The position numbers were made by a program, and so were the translations under genes. From the NCBI GenBank assembly GCA_963749875.1, contig CAVVOX010000002.1, positions 992,001 to 1,056,000 on the forward strand: a stretch of DNA of 64,000 nucleotides. The letters run 5' to 3'. Under the pieces are notes generated by a model. It did no database searches. It was not told where the DNA came from and saw only the letters and a list, made by a program, of their open reading frames with translations. This document shows positions 1 through 8,739 of this stretch, piece by piece (positions within the stretch are counted from its first letter, which is position 1; every line of letters starts with the position of its first letter). The DNA comes from JAHQVI01 sp963749875. GTDB taxonomy: Bacteria; Pseudomonadota; Alphaproteobacteria; Rhizobiales; Rhodomicrobiaceae.

Positions 1-1156
1 CGCTCCCGGACAGGCCGACGAGCGCCGTCGTCTTGCCGGCCTCGACGTGAAGGGTGAACTCCTTCAGAACCGGGCTCTTCGGCTTATAACCGAAGCTGAC
101 CTCGTCGAAGCAGATCTCGCCGGAGCGGACCTTGAGCGGCTCGGTTCCAGGCTCATCGATCAGCTTCGGCTTCGCATCGATGACATCATACATCATCTGC
201 ACGCCGACACAGGCCTGTCCGAGACGCACCTGAAGCCGGGAAAGCCGCCGCGCAGGCTCATAGGCCATCAGCAAAGCCGTAATGAAGGAGAAGAATTCGC
301 CCGGCGTCTCGTTATAGGTGAGGCTGCGCCACCCGGCATAGAAGATCACGCCGGCGACCGCAAAGCCGCCCAGCGTATCGATCAGCGGATTCACGCCGGC
401 TTTCACGGAAACCATCTTGTTTTGAAGCCGTTCGACCGCGGTGACGGACTGCTTCATGTGCCTCTTCATCGCCGGTTCCAGCGTGAACGCTTTGACCACG
501 CGGATGCCCTGAGCCGTCTCGCGCATGGTTTTTACGATCGCTCCGAACGATGTCACCTCGTTCTTGGCGAACTTGCCGATGTTCTTGACGAGTTTTCTCT
601 GCGCGTAGATGCCGATCGGCGCACCGAGCACGCAAATGGCGAACATGGTCGGCTGCTGGATGATCATCACGGCCGCCAGGCCGATCAGCGTGATCAGATC
701 GCGCCCCAGGCTCGTGGCGATAAGATTGACGGCCTCGCGTGTGGCCTGAGCGTTCAGCGTCAGGCGGGTGATCAGGTCGCTCGATTGAAAGCGCTGGTAA
801 TAGCTCAGATCCTGCCGGAGAAGCTGATCGAACATTTTGGTCTGCGTCTCGGCGACCATACGATTGCCGATGCGCGCCAGAATGACCTCCTGAAAATAGG
901 AGGAGACTCCCTTGGCCGTAAAAATGCCGATGACCACGGCGGGGAGCCAGACCAGCGCGCCGGCCTGCCGGTCGACGAAGATCAGGTTGACGACATCTTT
1001 CATCAGCCAGGCGCTGAGCGCCGTCGTTCCGGAAACGACGAACATGAAGACGAAGGCGAGCGCATATTGCGGCGCATATTTTCGCCCCTTCTCCCGGATC
1101 AGCCGCATAACGAGGGCGAGATCGTGCTTCGGCAGAAAGAGCTGCAGAATTTTCAT
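1..1156 (-). CDS. ABC exporter, fused membrane and ATPase domains (partial)
   Basis: MsbA/HlyB-type half transporter. Reading the minus strand from the ATG at 1156 gives a protein starting MKILQLFLPKHDLA, with about six hydrophobic membrane spans over residues 1-310. The nucleotide-binding domain then begins (GEICFDEVSFGYKPKSPVLK). The window edge cuts the gene inside the Walker A loop (ALVGLSGSG...), so Walker B, the signature motif and the C-terminus lie outside. Proteins of this build pump lipids, peptides or drugs outward as dimers; the substrate cannot be told from sequence. It is divergent from the antiporter gene, with about 215 bp between them holding both promoters. A long open frame on the opposite strand over the same region has no recognisable domain and is treated as a shadow. 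Confidence 0.85.
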   Translation of the reverse strand, partial: MKILQLFLPKHDLALVMRLIREKGRKYAPQYALAFVFMFVVSGTTALSAWLMKDVVNLIFVDRQAGALVWLPAVVIGIFTAKGVSSYFQEVILARIGNRMVAETQTKMFDQLLRQDLSYYQRFQSSDLITRLTLNAQATREAVNLIATSLGRDLITLIGLAAVMIIQQPTMFAICVLGAPIGIYAQRKLVKNIGKFAKNEVTSFGAIVKTMRETAQGIRVVKAFTLEPAMKRHMKQSVTAVERLQNKMVSVKAGVNPLIDTLGGFAVAGVIFYAGWRSLTYNETPGEFFSFITALLMAYEPARRLSRLQVRLGQACVGVQMMYDVIDAKPKLIDEPGTEPLKVRSGEICFDEVSFGYKPKSPVLKEFTLHVEAGKTTALVGLSGS

Positions 1157-1372
1157 AAAAATGCGCCGTTCATCTATTCTTGCGCGTAAGCTTATACGCG
1201 CAATTCTGCCCCAAGAAAATCTGCGCCGCGTGAGACGCTAATTAAACGCTTGGCTGGCATATTGTCAAAAATGGATTGAACCGTGCATTCGGCGCTATGT
1301 CGTTCGTAACATTTGACCTTTCTTTCATTTTGCACTCGTTTCGGGCGCTTGAGAGCTGTGGACTGGCTTAGG

Positions 1373-2593
1373 ATGGACTCGGATCCCTTGGTGACGATGG
1401 TGGTCGGCGGCATTGTCGCAGCCTTCGTCTTGGGGTTTATCGCCCATAAGCTGCGCATTTCCCCGATCGTCGGCTATCTGCTGGCCGGCGTGATGATCGG
1501 ACCTTATACGCCCGGCTTCATCGCGGATGGCGAATTGGCCGGTGAGCTGGCCGAACTCGGCATCATCTTGATCATGTTCGGGGTGGGCCTGAAATTCTCT
1601 CCCGCCAAGCTGATCGCATATCGCTGGATCGCGCTGCCCTGCGCGCTGGGACAGATGATCCTCGTCACGGCGTTCGGGCTTGGAATTGCGTCTTTGTTCG
1701 ATATGGGCTGGATCGAAGGTCTGATCTTCGGCTTCAGCCTGTCGATCGCCAGCACGGTCGTGCTGTTGCGGGCGCTGGAGGACCGGTACGAGATCGCTTC
1801 GCCGGCAGGCCATCTGGCTGTTTCCTGGCTCATCGTTCAGGACATCGCCGCCGTCTTCGTTCTCGTCGTCATGTCGGTGTTCGCACAGCAAGGGATCGGC
1901 GCGCCGGGAGATGCGGGGGCGGTGATGCGGGCGATCGGCGCAAAGGCCGCCGAGCTCGGTCTTTTCGTTCTGATCATGGCGGTCATTGGGCGCAGGATCT
2001 TGCCCGGCCTGCTTGTCTTCATCGCACGCGCCAAGTCGCGGGAGCTGTTCTCGCTGGGCGTCTTCTCCATGGCGCTCGGCATAGCCTATGCCGCCCACGC
2101 AATCTTCGGCGCGAGTTTTGCGCTCGGGGCATTCGTCGCCGGGCTGGTGCTGAATGAGGCGGCGATCAGTCACCGGGCGGCGGAAGATCTCATTCCGCTG
2201 CGGGACGCGTTCGCGGTGCTGTTTTTCGTGTCGGTCGGGATGCTGTTCGATCCCCAAATTCTTGTCACGCAGCGATGGGCGATTCTGGCCGTTGTTGCGG
2301 TGATTATCCTTGGCAATGGAGGCGCGGCCCTGCTCATGACGACCGCCCTCAGGGTGCCTGCAGCACAGCGGGCGATTCTGGCCGGAGGGCTCGCTCAAAT
2401 CGGCGAGTTTTCCTTCCTGATCAGCGGCACGGCGCTTTCACTCGATCTCATCTCGCAGAATGCCTTCGCCCTTGTCTCTGCCGGCGCCGTTCTGGCGATC
2501 GCCCTGAATCCCTTCATCCGGGATGTCGGCCGCCTTCTGACGCAGTGGAACGAAGGCGCGGCTGAGGAGGCGGATGCGGCCGACCCCGCTTAG
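1373..2593 (+). CDS. CPA2-family monovalent cation:proton antiporter (YbaL/KefB-like, no RCK domain)
   Basis: Integral inner-membrane antiporter of about 406 residues with some 12 hydrophobic segments. Family motifs are clear: KLRISPIVGYLLAGVMIGP near the N-terminus, the GLxFS-type segment (FGVGLKFSPAK), the SIASTVVLLRALE stretch and DAFAVLFFVSVGMLFDP. It resembles E. coli YbaL over the whole membrane part but ends in a short acidic tail (EEADAADPA) where YbaL carries a cytosolic TrkA-N/RCK nucleotide-binding domain, so gating is probably different. The frame opens earlier at 1313, but the ATG at 1373 matches the YbaL start and follows an AGG. The exchanged ion (K+ or Na+) is not deducible. 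Its stop overlaps that of the convergent cytochrome gene. Confidence 0.85.
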   Translation: MDSDPLVTMVVGGIVAAFVLGFIAHKLRISPIVGYLLAGVMIGPYTPGFIADGELAGELAELGIILIMFGVGLKFSPAKLIAYRWIALPCALGQMILVTAFGLGIASLFDMGWIEGLIFGFSLSIASTVVLLRALEDRYEIASPAGHLAVSWLIVQDIAAVFVLVVMSVFAQQGIGAPGDAGAVMRAIGAKAAELGLFVLIMAVIGRRILPGLLVFIARAKSRELFSLGVFSMALGIAYAAHAIFGASFALGAFVAGLVLNEAAISHRAAEDLIPLRDAFAVLFFVSVGMLFDPQILVTQRWAILAVVAVIILGNGGAALLMTTALRVPAAQRAILAGGLAQIGEFSFLISGTALSLDLISQNAFALVSAGAVLAIALNPFIRDVGRLLTQWNEGAAEEADAADPA

Positions 2594-2925
2594 CTGGATC
2601 CATCGTTGAGACTGTCGAGATACGCCAGAAGGTCTTCGATCTCTTCCGGGCTGAATGTGAATTCGGGCATTGCCTTATGTCCGACGATGATGCCCTCGGC
2701 AAGAGCTTCTTGCAGATCGGCGACCGGATAGCGCTTGACCACCTCGCGGAATGGCGGGGCCTTTTTCAAAGTGCTCTCGCCGGTCTTTCCGATCGCGTGA
2801 CACCGGCCGCAGCGCCGTTTGGCGATCCGCTCTCCACTGTCCAGGTCCTGCGCCAAAGCCGGCGTTGCAGCGAGAAGGAGCAAAGCGCTCAAGCCGGCCG
2901 ATATTCCCGTTCTCGATCGTTTCAT
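2590..2925 (-). CDS. Small periplasmic cytochrome c
   Basis: Class I mono-heme cytochrome of about 111 residues. An N-terminal signal peptide (MKRSRTGISAGLSALLLLAA, cleavage after ALA) is followed by the heme-attachment motif CGRCH and a C-terminal region containing KAMPEF, whose methionine is the likely sixth heme ligand. It should carry electrons in the periplasm. The start at 2925 is chosen because the signal peptide begins there; the frame is open upstream to 3018 without a plausible leader. It is convergent with the antiporter (stop codons share bases) and lies downstream of the globin operon, but the 255-bp gap argues for its own promoter. Confidence 0.85.
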   Translation of the reverse strand: MKRSRTGISAGLSALLLLAATPALAQDLDSGERIAKRRCGRCHAIGKTGESTLKKAPPFREVVKRYPVADLQEALAEGIIVGHKAMPEFTFSPEEIEDLLAYLDSLNDGSS

Positions 2926-3251
2926 GGAGGCACCCGGTGTTCCTTGCGGCGAGACCCGCCGCCGACAATGCATCGATCGTCCCTTATAAGGAACTGCGGG
3001 CGGCCGGGGAAGCGTCATCCCAACCCTGTGGAGACGGGGTACAGGTATGCCGTCGACCGCGCGTTCAGGGGCGCGCGGCGGCGAGCAATTTGGCGCACGA
3101 CTCTGATCGCTTCAATGCGCCAATGCCCGCGTTCGCCGCCCGCAATGCACCCGGTTTTTGCGTTCGCGATTTCTATGGGCTCAACTGCCGAACATGCGCG
3201 CAAACAGGCCTTTCTTCTCGACCGGCGGCGGCATCGTCGCGGCGGCCCCCT

Positions 3252-3638
3252 TCATGACCCGGCGAGCGTTCCGTAGGTTTCGACCCAGGCCTCCTTGACG
3301 GGCGGCGTGAACGCATCGCCGAGGCCCTTATCGAGCGTCCAGATCAGCGCCTCACCCACCTTGTCGTAATGGGGATCCTGCACGTCGTAGCCGACATGCC
3401 GCTTGCCCAGGTCCTCGACCGCCGGGATGATCATCTCAACCTGGTGCAGATTATTGACTGCGGTCGACAGCATCTGCAGCAGCTTGTCGCGCTGCGCCGT
3501 GATGTCCGCGGGAAACATGGGGCGCACTTCCGGGGCGATCTCAAAAAGGCGCGCATAGATCATATCGCCCGCCTGAGCCGCGATCGGCTCGACTTTTGCG
3601 AAACTCTCCTGAACGAGTTTGACCTGATCAGGTGCCAT
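3252..3638 (-). CDS. Globin 1 (Vitreoscilla/flavohemoglobin-type heme domain), C-terminus apparently shifted out of frame
   Basis: Single-domain globin, 128 residues as read. Heme-pocket residues of the Vgb family are visible: Tyr B10 in MIYARLF (about residue 28), Gln E7 in ITAQRDKLLQ (about 49) and the proximal His F8 in LGKRHVGY (residue 81). Likely roles are NO or O2 binding and NO detoxification. The start at 3638 follows a GAGAGA ribosome site. The frame stops right after YGTLAGS. Adding one base to the G run at 3258-3260 would continue it as AGVMKGAAATMPPPVEKKG and on to a stop at 3181, matching the YGLLATAMKDAA of globin 2, so an indel is likely. It lies 43 bp downstream of globin 2 in the same operon. 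Confidence 0.85.
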   Translation of the reverse strand: MAPDQVKLVQESFAKVEPIAAQAGDMIYARLFEIAPEVRPMFPADITAQRDKLLQMLSTAVNNLHQVEMIIPAVEDLGKRHVGYDVQDPHYDKVGEALIWTLDKGLGDAFTPPVKEAWVETYGTLAGS

Positions 3639-3681
3639 CAATCTCTCTCCAACTTTCTCAATCGGTTTGGTCGGTGGGGCG

Positions 3682-4251
3682 TTACCGCCACCAGAACGTA
3701 TTTCTGTTGCCGCCTGGCGCATCCGGCGCGTAGCGCTTCAGCTCATCGCGAACATCCGCGCCGCCGTCCTGCCAGCCGATTGCGCCATAGACGGCGGCGA
3801 GCAGACCTTCGAGCATGGGTTTCGTGAGCCCCTCTTTCGGGGCAGGCGTTCGCGCCGCATCCTTCATAGCGGTTGCGAGCAGACCGTAGGCCGCGATCCA
3901 GGCGTCGCGCACCTCCGGTGTAAAGGCCGGGCCAAGCCCTTTTTCGAGCGTCCAGATCAGCGCCTCGCCGACGCGGTCATAGTGCTCGGGCTCCACCTCA
4001 TATCGCGCATGGCGGCGGCCAAGCTCCTCGACTGCCGCAAGTATCGAGTCGATCTGACGCAGATTGGCCACCACCCAGACCAGCATTTGAACGAGCTTGT
4101 CATATTGCGAGGTCAGATCCATCCTGAAGAGCGGACGGGTTTCGGGTGCGATCTCGAACAGGCGGTCATAGAACATTTCCGCCGCCTTGCCCGCGATCGG
4201 CACGACCTTACGGAAGCTTTCCTGGACCAATTCGACTTGCGCTGGCGTCAT
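3682..4251 (-). CDS. Globin 2 (Vitreoscilla-type) with C-terminal extension
   Basis: Paralogue of the neighbouring globin, 189 residues. The N-terminal 130 residues form the globin fold: MFYDRLF with Tyr B10, LTSQYDKLVQ with Gln E7, and LGRRHARY with the proximal His at about residue 81. A further 50-60 residues follow (from TPAPKEGL to NTFWWR) with no domain I recognise. Heme-bound NO/O2 chemistry is the expected role; no reductase domain is attached, so an external electron donor is needed. The neighbouring membrane oxidoreductase is a candidate. The start at 4251 is preceded by GGGAGAGA. It is the fourth gene of the minus-strand redox operon. Confidence 0.88.
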   Translation of the reverse strand: MTPAQVELVQESFRKVVPIAGKAAEMFYDRLFEIAPETRPLFRMDLTSQYDKLVQMLVWVVANLRQIDSILAAVEELGRRHARYEVEPEHYDRVGEALIWTLEKGLGPAFTPEVRDAWIAAYGLLATAMKDAARTPAPKEGLTKPMLEGLLAAVYGAIGWQDGGADVRDELKRYAPDAPGGNRNTFWWR

Positions 4252-4307
4252 ATCTCTCTCCCGGCCTGTCGCCCGTTTCGTTCAACGATCGGGCCAGCCT
4301 CCGCCGT

Positions 4308-4901
4308 CTATTCCGGGACGGGTATCCGTATAACTACGGCTCCCATGACATCGCCAAGCTTGAAGTCGTTCTTCGGCGTGTCCTTGTGACTGTTGTGGCA
4401 ACTGACGCAGGCCTCTGCAACGGCGGTATCTGCATACACTGCTGTGAAATACTTTTTCCCGCCAAGCGTCTCTTCGCCGTAATAATTCTTACCTTTATTC
4501 TTTGCGACATAGGCAAGACCAGTCTTCTCGATCTCTGTACGCGGCGCATTCTGCTTGTTGATCGGCCAGAGCGACTGCAGCGAGTAGCTGAATTTGTTGG
4601 ATTTTTCGGCAGCAAGCTCTGCGCCGAAGCGGAACATCTGCGCGGGCAGGGGAAGCGCCTTGTCGTCCTTGAAATGCTCGCTCGCCTTGATGACCTTTTC
4701 CTCGATCATCAGCCGGTTCACGACCATCTTGGTGTAGACCGTTCGGTCGGAGTTCATGACCGTGTGCAGCATGTCCGCGACGTCCTGAGGGTTGAGGCCC
4801 TTCTCGTCGTCGGAACCCCAGAAGCCCATTGTCGCAAAAGCGATAAGGGGCACTCCGATGATTGCGGCGGCCTGCTTGAGCATTTGTCTGTTCAGTTTCA
4901 T
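4308..4901 (-). CDS. DUF3365 / Tll0287-like heme protein
   Basis: Exported protein of 197 residues. A hydrophobic N-terminal segment (QAAAIIGVPLIAFATMGFWG) serves as signal or anchor. The body matches the Tll0287-like (DUF3365) family: an all-helical first half with MVVNRLMIEEKVIKAS, then FRFGAELA, and a single c-type heme motif CVSCHNSHKDTPKNDFK followed by LGDVMGAVVIRIPV. The family is related to PAS-like sensor and redox domains and binds one covalent heme; its reaction is not established. It lies 57 bp after the multiheme cytochrome and 56 bp before globin 2, consistent with a shared transcript and an electron-transfer or nitrogen-oxide role. Confidence 0.8.
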   Translation of the reverse strand: MKLNRQMLKQAAAIIGVPLIAFATMGFWGSDDEKGLNPQDVADMLHTVMNSDRTVYTKMVVNRLMIEEKVIKASEHFKDDKALPLPAQMFRFGAELAAEKSNKFSYSLQSLWPINKQNAPRTEIEKTGLAYVAKNKGKNYYGEETLGGKKYFTAVYADTAVAEACVSCHNSHKDTPKNDFKLGDVMGAVVIRIPVPE

Positions 4902-4958
4902 GGTCCTTCTTCCTTCTCCTTCATCACTTCAAGACCGCGCGCTTTCGGCCGGCGCATT

Positions 4959-6312
4959 TCATTTCGCCTGCTTCTCCTTGGCGCGCTTTACGACCCAGTC
5001 GATGCTTTCCACATGGACCGAGGGGCGGAGGGTGAAATTGCTGTCGATGACGTCTTTGTCTGCGAGGCTGTCGAGCGTGAACTGCATGCCGTGACAGCTC
5101 AGGCAGACGGGGCGGATCATCTTCTCGTTCGGTTTCAGCGTGTCGTTCTGATTGTGGGTGATGGCGGCGCGCTTGCGGCCGTAATCGTCTTCCATTTCGA
5201 GACGCGGCATGTGGCAGGTCGCGCAGGTCACGCCGGTGCCTTCCGCTCTCTTCCCGCTCAATTCGGCGAGCCAGAGCTTGTGATGCGGCGAGCCCCGATA
5301 AGCTTTCGAGTGATCGTCCGCGTGGCAGTTCACGCAGGACTCGACCTGGGCCTTGGCGATGTCGAAGCGATGGGCGCCATCGCAGGTGGTGCAGGTCAGC
5401 TCAGTGCCGCGCGATTTCGGGCGCATCGGCAGCCGCGCGAGTTCCGGCCGCATCGGTGAAAGCACCGTCTCGGTGAAGAGGCCGCCAAGCCTGGAATGGG
5501 CGGCGAGCATGCCGTCCTTCAGACGCATGCCATGCTTGCCTTCGACGAAGGTCTTGGCTTCCGCTTCATGGCAGGATCCGCAGAGCTTGACGCCGGGCTT
5601 GTCGGTCCATGGCGTTTCCTCGCCGAGCGCATTCTTCGGCGCATGGCAGCCCTTGCAGTTCACGCCGGCCTTGGCATGGGCGGTCTCATGCCAGTCGGTC
5701 AGGATGACCTCGTCGCGGTTCTTCTCGGGTGGCGCGTCGGCGGTCTCGCGGCTAAGCGGCTTTATGGCCCGCCGTTCGGCAGAGGGCGGCGGCTTCGGCA
5801 CGGCAATCACCGCCGGGATTTTCAGCTCGGCCTCGCCGACATGTTTCTCAAGGAAATCCTCATAGATCGCGCGGTTGTCATGGAAATTGTGACAGCCCGC
5901 CGCCGTGCAGCCATTGAAGGGCATCCCTGATGACTGACGGGGTCCTTGCCGATGTTCTGATGGCAGAGGAAGCAATAATCGCCGGGCAGCGTCACGCCCA
6001 TCGCCCCGGTGATCTGCGGATTGTGCTCGCGGTGGCAGGTAACGCAGAGCGTGGCGTTGAGCTTGGCGAGGCGGTCGGCATTGCGCGGGTCGGTGAATTT
6101 CTTCGCCGGATGCGAGTTGTTGGCGAGCTTGAGCTCGGCGCCGTGGCAGGAGACGCAGGCCTTTTGCATCGCGGCCTCGCCGCCGAACGGCTTGTGGCAG
6201 GCGTCGCAGGCAAGCTCAATCTGATGATGGCCGCTCGTGGTCGTCCCGATCAGGAATTGCGAGCGTAAGGGGCCGCCATAGAGAGGAGCCAGAGTTTGCG
6301 TGTCAGCGTCAC
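4959..6312 (-). pseudogene. Multiheme cytochrome c (cytochrome c3-like), interrupted by frameshifts
   Basis: Two overlapping frames together spell one membrane-attached multiheme cytochrome. The upstream frame carries CDACH, CVSCH, CVTCH and CFLCH and reads to GKDPVSHQG. The downstream frame resumes at GMPFNGCTAAGCHNFHDN (a CX4CH motif) and carries CKGCH, CGSCH, CVNCH, CATCH and CLSCH. One base is missing near 5925-5927 (CATCAGGGATG). A further motif reads CTTCD, so the proximal histidine of that heme is lost. At the N-terminus, a GTG at 6312 opens VTLTRKLWLLSMAAP in a third phase that stops after 20 codons, while the heme frame enters at LRSQFLIGTTTSGHH; the membrane anchor is therefore broken and too short. 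Intact, it would pass electrons from the neighbouring oxidoreductase to periplasmic partners. Confidence 0.8.
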
Positions 6313-6323
6313 CCCGGCGCCCC

Positions 6324-8354
6324 TTAATAATAGTAGACAGAGAGAATGTGGAAGGCGAGCAGCAGCGGCAGCGGCCAGAAGGCGAGGATGTGCAGCCAAA
6401 CCGGGACGCGCCGCGGGGGCTTGGCCCGCCCGCGCATCGGGCCGTTCATCAGCCGGTGCTCGACCGCCATGATGCCGGCGGACAGCGCGCCAGCGCCGAT
6501 GACGGTCAGGAAGCTGATCATCAGCCAGCTGTTGAAATTCTCGCCCAGCCGGAAGCCCGTATGGACGAACAATGCGATGATCGCCGCGAGACCGACCGCA
6601 ATATGAACAAGCCGCCAGCCCTCGAAGCCGCCGAAGGAGATCCGGCGGATGCGCATTCGCAGGGAGAGGAACGCGGCCACCGCTGAAAGGCCGAGCAGGG
6701 TAAAGCCGCTCACCTGTTTCCAGTAGCCGCTGCGCCAGAGCACATCGACGCCGCTCCCTGTCTCGACCGATTGCGAATAAGGCCAGACCGGCGCGAGAAG
6801 CGTGGCGATCGTCGCAACGAGCGTGAGCGCCGACAGGACAAGGACCGGCCGGAACCACCCGATCGGTTTGTGCTCGACCGGCTTGCTGGTCAGCAGTTGC
6901 TCGATGAGCGGCCGGCATGTTCCGCAGACGGTCGATGCGCCAGTCTCGCGCTTGACCTCGGCATAGGAGCGGCAGCCGAGGGCGATCGCCTCGCCGATGC
7001 GCCCGCGCGTGACGCCCGTGCAGTCGCAGACCGTCGCGGCGCCCGGCCATTCGATCACCGAAGCGGGCGTTTCATCGCTCCACAGCCGGCCGGTGGAGCG
7101 AAAGCGGCGAAGCTGCCACGGCCAGATCCGGCGCTGCTCCTTGACGGCCTGCTGCAAACGGTTCACTTCCGGACAGGGGCCGGCGCCGAGCGCGCCTACG
7201 AGTTGGCCGCGCTTCAGCGCCAGAAGCGTATAGACGCCCTCATCCGGCTTCTCATAGGCGACGGTCTGAATATCGGCGCGCTGATCGAGCTGCTCGACAT
7301 CGCCCATGCTGAAAATATCGATGCCGACCACCTTCAGCCGCGTCGCCGGCACCGAAGCGGAGTAGGCGCCGGACTCGCCGGCAATATCGGCGGCCGCGAC
7401 GTCCGCCTGTTCGAGCCCCGGCCCGACCAGCCCGAAAATATGCCCGTCGAATTCGGCGCATTCGCCGACCGCATAAATGTCCGGGTCGGTCGTGCGCATC
7501 TGCGCGTTGACCTTGACGCCGCGCCCGACCGCGAGCCCCGCATCGCGCGCCATCTCGAAATTGGCGCGGATGCCGGTGCAGATCACCACGCTGTCGCAGG
7601 GCACCTCCTCGCCATTGGCGAGCGTGACGCCCTCCACGGCGGCGTCGCCGTCGATCGACTTGACCGAAATGCTGGTGCGCACCGTCATGCCCAGCGCTTC
7701 GATCTCGCGGGCAAGCAGCCTGCCGCCCGTTTCGTCGAGCTGCCGCGCCATCAGATGCGTTTCGTGCTCGATGACGGTGATATGCGCCCCCCGGCAGGCG
7801 AGGCCGCGCGCCGCTTCCAGCCCGAGCAGTCCGCCGCCGATGACGACGACGCGGCGTGCACGCAAAGACCGCGCCATGAGCCGCTCGGCGTCGTCCAGAT
7901 TGCGGAAGGCATAGACGCCAGGCTTTTCATGCCCCGGAATGGGCGGGATATGCGGCCGCGAGCCGACACAGATGACGAGCTTGTCATAGCGCCAGCTGCG
8001 GCCGTAGCGGCTCGTCGCGATCTTGGCAGCGCGGTCGATGTCGACAATGCTGTGACCGGAATAGACGGTGACATTGCTGCCATGCGGGAAGGTCAGCGGC
8101 AGGTAGATCTGGCCGAGCTGAACATCTCCGGCGAGGAAGGGCGTCAGTTTGACGCGATTATAGGGCTGCCAGTGCTCGGCGTTGAACAGGACGACTGGGA
8201 TCTGCCGGCGGGCGAGCTCCTGCGTCACGCGGACGCCGCAAGGCCCGCCGCCGATGACGATGACGGGATCGGCCGGGGCCGGGCGCGTCAGGCCGACGAT
8301 TGGGCCTTGCGCCTCCGGATCGGCCGTCGGCTTGGCTATCTCCAATAGCGCCAT
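6324..8354 (-). CDS. Membrane-bound FAD/NAD(P) oxidoreductase with BFD-type [2Fe-2S] domain
   Basis: Three-part protein of 676 residues. Residues about 1-420 are a pyridine-nucleotide-disulfide-type oxidoreductase with the FAD loop VIVIGGGPCGVR and the NAD(P) loop VVVIGGGLLGLEAARG, related to the N-terminal part of NirB/NasB. Next is a BFD-like iron-sulfur domain with four cysteines (CDCTGVTRG and CGTCRPL). The last 230 residues hold five hydrophobic spans with paired histidines (LVHIAVG, FVHTGF, LHILAFW, AFHILSV) that could hold b-type heme. It should move electrons from NAD(P)H across or into the membrane, probably to the cytochromes encoded directly downstream. The frame opens at 8516; the ATG at 8354 is preferred because homology-like sequence begins soon after, but the ribosome site is weak. 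Confidence 0.78.
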   Translation of the reverse strand: MALLEIAKPTADPEAQGPIVGLTRPAPADPVIVIGGGPCGVRVTQELARRQIPVVLFNAEHWQPYNRVKLTPFLAGDVQLGQIYLPLTFPHGSNVTVYSGHSIVDIDRAAKIATSRYGRSWRYDKLVICVGSRPHIPPIPGHEKPGVYAFRNLDDAERLMARSLRARRVVVIGGGLLGLEAARGLACRGAHITVIEHETHLMARQLDETGGRLLAREIEALGMTVRTSISVKSIDGDAAVEGVTLANGEEVPCDSVVICTGIRANFEMARDAGLAVGRGVKVNAQMRTTDPDIYAVGECAEFDGHIFGLVGPGLEQADVAAADIAGESGAYSASVPATRLKVVGIDIFSMGDVEQLDQRADIQTVAYEKPDEGVYTLLALKRGQLVGALGAGPCPEVNRLQQAVKEQRRIWPWQLRRFRSTGRLWSDETPASVIEWPGAATVCDCTGVTRGRIGEAIALGCRSYAEVKRETGASTVCGTCRPLIEQLLTSKPVEHKPIGWFRPVLVLSALTLVATIATLLAPVWPYSQSVETGSGVDVLWRSGYWKQVSGFTLLGLSAVAAFLSLRMRIRRISFGGFEGWRLVHIAVGLAAIIALFVHTGFRLGENFNSWLMISFLTVIGAGALSAGIMAVEHRLMNGPMRGRAKPPRRVPVWLHILAFWPLPLLLAFHILSVYYY

Positions 8355-8739
8355 GGGTGCTCGCTTTGTCCCGAAGTTCGCCCCGGATCGCACTGGGCGA
8401 TCAGAGGCTGCCTTCCCAAAAAAGAAGCGCCCTGCCTCGCAGTCATGCCGCGAGAACAAGGCGCCGTTGCCTTCCATTCGCCAGGGCCAGCGACTTCGCG
8501 TCATTGCGTCCGTCACCTGGCCATTACCGGCGTCATATTCGTCAAACTCAGAAGCAAGCGTCGTGCCAGATGGCCTGTTAAGAAATCTCTCGCAAAATCA
8601 ATAGCTTAGTATCTGCCGACCGGGAGCGTTCAGGCGTCCCGGCCGGAGTTGAACAATTCCCCGGCGCGCTGCCGCCACTTTGTGCATCAGAAGACCCGTG
8701 GCCGGGTTTGCTTCGCCTTAATCCCCGGTCAATTCCCAT
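8355..8739. other. Intergenic region upstream of the redox operon
   Basis: About 385 bp between the oxidoreductase start and the left end of the insertion sequence. It should hold the minus-strand promoter of the redox operon. I looked for an FNR/CRP-type palindrome (TTGAT-N4-ATCAA) and saw none. Open frames here (for example 8182-8604 on plus) have no recognisable content. Confidence 0.5.

Noticed and set aside
47..1189. Plus-strand frame of 380 codons at the left edge
   Set aside because: Mirror image of the ABC exporter, whose membrane spans and Walker A are clear on the minus strand.
2677..3276. Overlapping plus-strand frames between the cytochrome and globin genes
   Set aside because: They overlap the cytochrome c gene and its upstream region without motifs or start signals.
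6771..8348. Long plus-strand frame (525 codons) opposite the FAD oxidoreductase
   Set aside because: Antisense to a gene with clear FAD, NAD and iron-sulfur motifs; no recognisable content.
8355..8739. FNR/NnrR-type operator before the redox operon
   Set aside because: No TTGAT-N4-ATCAA-like or comparable palindrome could be found in this stretch.
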